DNA from: JBLIAZ01 sp047632015
GTDB lineage: Bacteria; Bacteroidota; Bacteroidia; Flavobacteriales_C; GCA-002722245
Direction of reading: 5' to 3'
Length of the DNA: 12,236 bases
Assembly (NCBI GenBank): GCA_047632015.1
Contig: JBLIBC010000052.1
Location: 1-12,236, forward strand
Positions within the stretch are counted from its first letter, which is position 1, and each line of letters opens with the position of its first letter. Position numbers and translations under genes: made by a program. This document shows, in pieces, positions 7,728 to 12,236 of this stretch. A model generated the notes under the pieces. It did no database searches and was not told the origin of the DNA. It saw nothing but the letters and a program-made list of their open reading frames with translations.

Positions 7728-7755
7728 CTAGTATTAATTTTGTAGAAAAATCGCA

Positions 7756-8982
7756 ATGTTCCAAAAGCTACTTTCGTCTATACTAATTGCTATTATTTCA
7801 TTAGCAGGAATAATCGTGACCATATTCCCTTTTACTAGCGGTGAAAAAGCTTATTACGTTAATGACAAGGTATACATCAACATAAAGGACTCGGTAGACA
7901 TGGGATATAATCCATTCCTGCGTTCTATGCTTCAAAAAAAACAGTCGTCACTTGCTTTTGAAGAAAAAAAAGCACTGAGGGAGCAATACACCCCCTTAAT
8001 TGATTCGTTAAGCACAGCTAGTCTAGACGCTAAATTAAGCAAAGACTTTCTGACTGTGGAAAAAATCAGTATTCGACAAAAAGAACTTTCTGAATTTATA
8101 CGCGAAAAGGAATTTGACATCGAGGACAAATACAGTTTAAACCAACTAGGAAAGCAAAAATACCAAGCAATGTATGAGGGAGTCAAAGCTGACAACTCTT
8201 TGATAGACTATGTGGTTGCTGTGGCAGCAGAACAAATTATTTTTAACGATAATCAAAAAATAACTGCAGAAAATATCACAATCAAAAAAGTAAACAAGCA
8301 AAGCAAAACTCCATTTTTACTGAGCGGTTTTTTCATTTTAGGTTGTGCGGTATTTTTATATTTTTATCAATCAGGAGACATTGCTTTACACAAACCAACC
8401 ACAAAATATATAGTTATAGGTTCTCTGTTAGTTGCGAGCATTATCATGATCAGCAAAATATACTCTACTTTTTCTGACAGGATTTCATTTGACAACACTT
8501 TAGCCGAACGAGAATCAATTGTCAAAGAAAAACTACTCACTATTCGTACCGCTGAATTAAATTACTACGAAGCGAAAAACAAATATTGCAACAACTGGGA
8601 TGAGCTTATTAGGTTTTATAAAAATGATTCTATAAAAATTGTAAAGTATCTGGTCAACAAAAATGATACAGCTGCTGTTAACTTAGCCCTTAAAAACGGA
8701 CTTGCCATTGAGGAAATCGAAATGATCCCTTCTTTAGATAAAGCTTTTCCAAATCAAAAAATAGACCTTAAAAACATTGCTTATGTCCCTTTTTCAGATA
8801 ATCCATTTGAAATAAACGCCGGTATTGTAGACAAAAACGGACGAAACATTCATGTGTTTGAAGTAAAAACATCCAAGTATGATTTTGTAAAAGAATTATC
8901 GACCCTTCCTGAAAATTTTGACAAAGACAAGTCATTGATAATAGGAAGTATGAACGAGCCAACCACCGAATCAAACTGGTAA
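7756..8982 (+). CDS. Uncharacterised three-pass membrane protein with pseudopilin-like C-terminal domain
   Basis: A 408-residue protein with no enzyme motif that I recognise. Predicted membrane helices are at about 4-26, 186-205 and 217-237. With the N-terminus inside, residues 27-185 and 238-408 would face the periplasm and the short loop near 206-216 the cytoplasm. The first periplasmic part is charged and probably helical or coiled (about 60-145). The C-terminal part starts directly after the third helix with an amphipathic segment (VKEKLLTIRTAELNYYEAK, 256-274), then KYCNNWDELI (276-285). That order (membrane helix, continuing helix, then a K/RY..xxxDEL-type turn) resembles pseudopilins of type II secretion, but no prepilin peptidase motif is present. 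The tail (340-408: IAYVPFSDNPFEINAG, ..VFEVK, ..ESNW) resembles conserved Bacteroidota hypothetical proteins as I recall them. The stop is 1 nt from the next ATG, so it is coupled to the DUF3822 gene. Function unknown. Confidence 0.85.
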   Translation: MFQKLLSSILIAIISLAGIIVTIFPFTSGEKAYYVNDKVYINIKDSVDMGYNPFLRSMLQKKQSSLAFEEKKALREQYTPLIDSLSTASLDAKLSKDFLTVEKISIRQKELSEFIREKEFDIEDKYSLNQLGKQKYQAMYEGVKADNSLIDYVVAVAAEQIIFNDNQKITAENITIKKVNKQSKTPFLLSGFFILGCAVFLYFYQSGDIALHKPTTKYIVIGSLLVASIIMISKIYSTFSDRISFDNTLAERESIVKEKLLTIRTAELNYYEAKNKYCNNWDELIRFYKNDSIKIVKYLVNKNDTAAVNLALKNGLAIEEIEMIPSLDKAFPNQKIDLKNIAYVPFSDNPFEINAGIVDKNGRNIHVFEVKTSKYDFVKELSTLPENFDKDKSLIIGSMNEPTTESNW

Positions 8983-8983
8983 A

Positions 8984-9841
8984 ATGGAAGCTGTAATTCA
9001 CTTAGTTGACGCGTCTTTCAAAAAAGATAAACTGAGCAATTACCACCTTTCAATTCAAATACATAATCATACTTTGTCAGTTTGTATTACTGACATCAAG
9101 CAAAGTACTGCAGTGGCCGTGTGGAGTTTAAATTCCAAATACCCTCTAGTTTTCACTGAAAAAAGTGATGATTTTCTTACTGGAGCATTGAACAAATGTC
9201 CACTTCCTCTTAACGGTTCTTATGGCAAAACAAATGTGTCGATTGCTAGCTCTGTATTCACCTTTGTACCGCAACCTTTGTTTGACAAGACCCAACTTAG
9301 GAACTATATAGAATTAAATTGTGGAACGGTAGAGCACGGTGAATTAATGCATGATACAATCGAGCACGAAAACATGATACTTGGATACATTGTTCCTGAT
9401 CAAGTGAAAGAGGTTCTTGACAAATCATTGGGAGAATTTAATTTAATTCATCACAGCAATGTGTTTTTGAACAGCATCACAGGAGACTTTAATTCCAACG
9501 ACACTGAGCTATATGTAAACTACAAGCACAATCAATTAGAACTTCTATATTTTAACAATGCTAAATTCCACCACGGCAATATTTACAAAATTGGAGCCCC
9601 TGAAGATGTATTGTATTACATATTAAATAGCTGCGAACAACTTAAACTTAATCCTCAAAACATAAAACTTGTTTTACTTGGCGCAATTAAAACCGGTGAT
9701 AAAATTCATCAATTGTCGTTTTCCTACTTCGACAAAATACAATTTGGCGCCATTCAAAGTAAATTCAAAATAGCACCTGCGTTAAACGACTTATCTAAAC
9801 ATTACTTTTACACCCTTTACAAACAATATTTATGCGAATAG
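8984..9841 (+). CDS. DUF3822 family protein
   Basis: A 285-residue soluble protein matching the Bacteroidota-restricted DUF3822 family by its characteristic segments: LSIQIHNHTLSVCITD (22-37), the motif FTFVPQPLFD (92-101), and the second half ELYVNYKHNQLELLYF (175-190) followed by APEDVLYYILN (205-215) and IKLVLLGAI (227-235). From memory, a Bacteroides member was described structurally as having an actin-like (ASKHA) fold; two similar beta-rich halves, each opening with a strand pair, are consistent with that here, but I see no intact nucleotide-binding loops that prove ATP binding. It has no signal peptide or membrane helix. It starts 1 nt after the membrane-protein gene and overlaps rsmD by 10 nt, so all three should be translated from one transcript. 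Its role is unknown. Confidence 0.88.
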   Translation: MEAVIHLVDASFKKDKLSNYHLSIQIHNHTLSVCITDIKQSTAVAVWSLNSKYPLVFTEKSDDFLTGALNKCPLPLNGSYGKTNVSIASSVFTFVPQPLFDKTQLRNYIELNCGTVEHGELMHDTIEHENMILGYIVPDQVKEVLDKSLGEFNLIHHSNVFLNSITGDFNSNDTELYVNYKHNQLELLYFNNAKFHHGNIYKIGAPEDVLYYILNSCEQLKLNPQNIKLVLLGAIKTGDKIHQLSFSYFDKIQFGAIQSKFKIAPALNDLSKHYFYTLYKQYLCE

Positions 9842-10368
9842 TCTCTGGAAAGTATCGTGGGAAAAGAATTACAGCTCCAAATGGATTACCGGTCCGTCCT
9901 ACGACGGATCAAGCAAAAGAAAGTTTATTTAATGTATTGAGTAACGAATATGAATTGCAAGAGGTAACAGTACTTGATTTGTTTGCAGGGACAGGCAATA
10001 TTTCATACGAATTTTTATCTCGAGGAGCTTTAAAAGTAATTTCGGTTGACGCTAACTTTAAGTGTTTTCAATTTCACAAAAGCATAAAAGCAGAGTTGAA
10101 AATGGACAATTACTTTCCTTTCAAAGGTGATGTGTTTCGAGCAATAAAAAGCATTAATGAAAAATTTGACATTGTATTTGCCGATCCACCATACCAATTA
10201 AAAGGAATTGAAAATTTAGCCGATACTTTGCTAGCATTGGATATTTATAATAAAGGAGCCAAACTCATTATTGAACACGGAAAAGAAACTTCATATGAGC
10301 ATGACAAATTGGAACAACACCGGAAATACGGCTCGGTCAATTTTTCATTTTTCAATGCAAACGAGTAA
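9832..10368 (+). CDS. rsmD: 16S rRNA (guanine(966)-N2)-methyltransferase
   Basis: A 178-residue SAM-dependent methyltransferase that makes m2G966 in helix 31 of 16S rRNA during 30S assembly. Diagnostic features: N-terminal MRIVSGKYRGKRI (1-13), RPTTDQAKESLFNVL (22-36), SAM-binding motif I LDLFAGTGNIS (48-58), the acidic motif II region VISVDAN (69-75), and the catalytic DPPY (118-121) of N-methylating enzymes. Length is normal for RsmD. The ATG at 9832 lies 10 nt inside the DUF3822 gene and starts exactly at the conserved MRIVSG. In Proteobacteria rsmD often sits by coaD or ftsY; the DUF3822-rsmD pairing is a Bacteroidota arrangement. The stop lies 12 nt before the cysteine desulfurase. Confidence 0.95.
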   Translation: MRIVSGKYRGKRITAPNGLPVRPTTDQAKESLFNVLSNEYELQEVTVLDLFAGTGNISYEFLSRGALKVISVDANFKCFQFHKSIKAELKMDNYFPFKGDVFRAIKSINEKFDIVFADPPYQLKGIENLADTLLALDIYNKGAKLIIEHGKETSYEHDKLEQHRKYGSVNFSFFNANE

Positions 10369-10380
10369 AAAATACTCAAA

Positions 10381-11487
10381 ATGAATAAGGACGTTTACTT
10401 TGATTATGCTTCAACAACTCCAGTGGACGCTGCAGTATTAGAAACAATGCTCCCTTATTTTTCAGATAATTTTGGCAATGCTAGCAGCAGCACGCACAGT
10501 TATGGCTGGCGATCAAAAGAGGCTGTCAATAATTCACGAAACACACTAGCAAACCACATAGGTGCGGAGTCGAGCGAATTAATTTTCACATCGGGCGCTA
10601 CTGAATCCATTAACATTGCTTTGAAAGGTGTTTTCGATTTATACAAGGTTAAAGGCAAGCACATGATCACATGCCAAACAGAACACAAAGCAACGCTGGA
10701 TACGTTGGCATATTTACAATCTTTAGGAGCAAGAGTCACTTATTTACCTGTTGATGAAAACGGATTAATATCAATACAGGTATTGAAAGATGCTATTTGT
10801 GATGATACAATACTAATATCCATCATGTGGGTGAACAACGAAACTGGTGTAATTCAACCGATAGATAAAATAGGTAAAATTGCATTTGAACACAACATCT
10901 TATTTATGTCCGATGCCAGCCAAGCCATTGGAAAGGTTCACATTGATGTGAAGGACAGCAACATCGCTTTGATGACGTTTTCTGCTCATAAAATTTACGG
11001 ACCCAAAGGTATTGGCGCCCTGTACATTAGTAGAAAAAAACCAAGAGCAAGTCTTTCCCAGTTCATTCATGGAGGCTCCCAGGAAAAAGGCTTACGAGCA
11101 GGTACATTAAACACTCCTGCTATTGTAGGTTTTGGAAAAGCTGTTGAACTAATAAAAAAAGACAATGAAAAAATAGAAATTCTGTCAAAAAAAATAATTT
11201 CCTATTTCATTAAAATAGGAGCAAAAATTAATGGCTCCTCAACTTGTGCTCATATCATCAATATTCAGATACCAAAAACGAAAGCCGTCAACCTGCTAAA
11301 ATCCAACAAACAATTTTGCTTTTCATTGGGCTCAGCATGTAGCTCGGAAAGTCTTAACCCATCGCACGTGCTACAAGCTATGGGACTAAGTGTGGAAGCT
11401 TGCAAAAACTCTTTCCGCATATCTATAGGGAAAACGACTACAGAAAAGGATGTTGACAGACTAATTACGGAATTCAAAATTGATTAA
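10381..11487 (+). CDS. Cysteine desulfurase, IscS/NifS class (class I)
   Basis: A 368-residue PLP enzyme that turns cysteine into alanine and passes persulfide sulfur to Fe-S cluster or tRNA thiolation pathways. Seen in order: YFDYASTTPVD N-terminus (6-16), TSGATESIN (70-78), EHKA with PLP-stacking H102 (101-104), NNETG (152-156), SDASQ (177-181; D178, Q181), Schiff-base lysine SAHKIYGPKG (K204), GGSQEKGLRAGTLNTP (231-246), and the catalytic cysteine loop SLGSACSSESLNPSHVL (C320). The extended loop after GSAC marks class I (IscS/NifS) rather than SufS. It is somewhat shorter than E. coli IscS, with a compressed stretch around 286-312. No iscU, sufE or thiI partner lies nearby, so its acceptor cannot be inferred. 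It follows rsmD by 12 nt and ends 7 nt from the convergent VanZ-like gene. Confidence 0.94.
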   Translation: MNKDVYFDYASTTPVDAAVLETMLPYFSDNFGNASSSTHSYGWRSKEAVNNSRNTLANHIGAESSELIFTSGATESINIALKGVFDLYKVKGKHMITCQTEHKATLDTLAYLQSLGARVTYLPVDENGLISIQVLKDAICDDTILISIMWVNNETGVIQPIDKIGKIAFEHNILFMSDASQAIGKVHIDVKDSNIALMTFSAHKIYGPKGIGALYISRKKPRASLSQFIHGGSQEKGLRAGTLNTPAIVGFGKAVELIKKDNEKIEILSKKIISYFIKIGAKINGSSTCAHIINIQIPKTKAVNLLKSNKQFCFSLGSACSSESLNPSHVLQAMGLSVEACKNSFRISIGKTTTEKDVDRLITEFKID

Positions 11488-11494
11488 GGTAAGC

Positions 11495-11875
11495 TTAACG
11501 CGACCTACATTCCTTTCCTACAGCCATTTTAAAAGCTAAGTAGCCTATTAACACACCGGTTGCATCTGCGAATAAATCTAACCATTCAAATGACCTGTCA
11601 GTTAATATATAACCCTGAAATAATTCAATAAATACACCGTACAATATTGAAAAAAAGACAGTGATCAAAACCACTCGCGAAGACGACACAGAAAACTGAT
11701 ATTGTTTCGTAAAACCAATCATTGTGCAAAAACTGAACAAACCAAACAAGATCGCATGAACAAATTTATCTAAATGTTCCTGACCTGATTTTGGCACTTC
11801 ACTTCCCGGCAGTAAGCACAGTAAGAAAATCACCACAAAAAACAACACCGAAAATTGATTGTGTCGAAAAAACAT
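11495..11875 (-). CDS. VanZ-like family small membrane protein
   Basis: A 126-residue protein with four predicted membrane helices (about 8-22, 38-54, 67-82 and 101-117). VanZ-family signature residues are present: LDKFVH between helices 1 and 2 (35-40), IELFQGY (83-89), and DRSFEWLDLFADATG (93-107). The family takes its name from a teicoplanin-resistance protein, but most members, including those in Bacteroidota, have no known function, and resistance should not be inferred. I chose the ATG at 11873-11875; a TTG two codons earlier (11879-11881) is also possible but unneeded. It lies 10 nt after the aspS stop, with GGAG immediately before the ATG, so it is likely co-transcribed with aspS. The convergent desulfurase gene ends 7 nt away. 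Confidence 0.85.
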   Translation of the reverse strand: MFFRHNQFSVLFFVVIFLLCLLPGSEVPKSGQEHLDKFVHAILFGLFSFCTMIGFTKQYQFSVSSSRVVLITVFFSILYGVFIELFQGYILTDRSFEWLDLFADATGVLIGYLAFKMAVGKECRSR

Positions 11876-11885
11876 CTCCAAAAAA

Positions 11886-12236
11886 TTAATCGTTTACAGA
11901 TAAATTCAACTCTTGCAATTGATCGTCACTTAAAGGTGATGGCGAATCAATCATTACATCCCTACCTGAATTATTTTTTGGAAATGCTATGAAATCTCTG
12001 ATGTTATCAACTCCAGACATCACAGCACACAACCTATCAAATCCAAAAGCAATTCCTGCATGAGGCGGAGCACCGTATTCAAAAGCATTCATTAAAAAGC
12101 CAAATTGAGACTTAGCTTCTTCTGGTGTAAACCCTAACAAGTCAAACATCTTTGCTTGAAGAGCCTTATCATGTATTCTAATAGATCCTCCACCTAACTC
12201 TACGCCATTCACTACTAAATCGTAGGCATTAGCTCT
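11886..12236 (-). CDS. aspS: Aspartyl-tRNA synthetase, C-terminal fragment (cut by window edge)
   Basis: The last 116 residues of a class II aminoacyl-tRNA synthetase; the frame stays open through the right edge, so the gene starts outside the window. The fragment begins RANAYDLVVNG and holds the ATP-site segment NGVELGGGSIRIHD and class II motif 3 APPHAGIAFGFDRL, followed by FIAFPKNNSGRDVM and a normal C-terminus (stop at 11886-11888). These are typical of bacterial AspRS. The anticodon-binding OB domain, motifs 1 and 2 and the bacterial insertion domain would lie to the right. Whether it is a discriminating or non-discriminating AspRS cannot be judged from this end. There is no true start inside the window: the GTG at 12210-12212 is an internal valine codon. 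Confidence 0.97.
   Translation of the reverse strand, partial: RANAYDLVVNGVELGGGSIRIHDKALQAKMFDLLGFTPEEAKSQFGFLMNAFEYGAPPHAGIAFGFDRLCAVMSGVDNIRDFIAFPKNNSGRDVMIDSPSPLSDDQLQELNLSVND

Noticed and set aside
10363..10377. GAGTA-AAAAA-TACTC inverted repeat over the rsmD stop, a possible terminator
   Set aside because: Only a 5-bp AT-rich stem with no T tract, and the desulfurase starts 3 nt later in what looks like the same operon.
11495..11875. Glycopeptide resistance determinant
   Set aside because: VanZ-like proteins are common and mostly unrelated to resistance; no vanHAX or regulator genes are nearby, and Gram-negative context makes it irrelevant.
11879..11881. TTG start for the VanZ-like gene
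   Set aside because: An ATG follows two codons later with GGAG just before it; the TTG adds only two residues.
11886..12212. Complete 108-residue gene starting at GTG 12210-12212
   Set aside because: The frame continues upstream to the window edge with conserved AspRS sequence; the GTG is an internal valine codon.

Overview
The window looks like chromosomal core sequence from a member of the Bacteroidota, probably a free-living Flavobacteriales or Cytophagales relative. Four things point there. The DNA is AT-rich. It carries lineage-typical genes: a DUF3822 protein next to rsmD, a DUF4369/TlpA lipoprotein, and an M1 peptidase carrying an outer-membrane-like C-terminal domain. Shine-Dalgarno sites are almost absent before most genes. 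TAnnTTTG boxes, the -7 element of the Bacteroidota primary sigma factor, lie in all three intergenic gaps longer than 50 bp. I cannot name the genus.

Layout. On the minus strand, from 7.7 kb down to the left edge, lie a Dda/RecD-like SF1B helicase, lpxK (lipid A 4'-kinase), a trimeric-type purine nucleoside phosphorylase, a TlpA-like thioredoxin lipoprotein and a 1002-residue M1 metallopeptidase. lpxK and the phosphorylase overlap by 29 nt and the phosphorylase and tlpA-like gene are 4 nt apart, so these three are almost certainly one transcript. The peptidase (79-nt gap) and the helicase (85-nt gap) each have a promoter-like box in the gap between. Divergently, on the plus strand from 7756, a tight cluster runs through a three-pass membrane protein of unknown function, a DUF3822 protein, rsmD (16S rRNA m2G966 methyltransferase) and an IscS/NifS-type cysteine desulfurase, with 1-nt, -10-nt and 12-nt junctions. 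This cluster converges on a minus-strand pair at the right edge: a VanZ-like membrane protein and the 3' end of aspS, which runs out of the window.

Function. The region is mostly housekeeping: lipid A synthesis, purine salvage, envelope redox and proteolysis, rRNA modification, sulfur mobilisation for Fe-S clusters or tRNA thiolation, and translation. There is no mobile element, CRISPR array, tRNA or rRNA, and no clear sign of recent horizontal transfer. The whole window is gene-dense; no gene-free stretch exceeds about 110 bp.

What deserves a second look. (1) The helicase has no in-frame ATG before its Walker A motif. Its reading frame appears to start at TTG, but 46 nt upstream an ATG with a strong GAGGAGG site opens a 14-codon frame that meets a T8 run and a TGA exactly where a +1 shift would fuse it to the helicase. 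(2) The membrane protein at 7756 ends in a pseudopilin-like periplasmic domain and is translationally coupled to a DUF3822 protein, a family recalled as having an actin-like fold. (3) The phosphorylase carries Asp where the human enzyme has Asn243, a substitution known to open human PNP to adenosine. (4) The peptidase is fused to a probable outer-membrane beta-barrel. I found no convincing evidence of an entirely new multi-gene system; the membrane-protein/DUF3822 pair is the nearest candidate.
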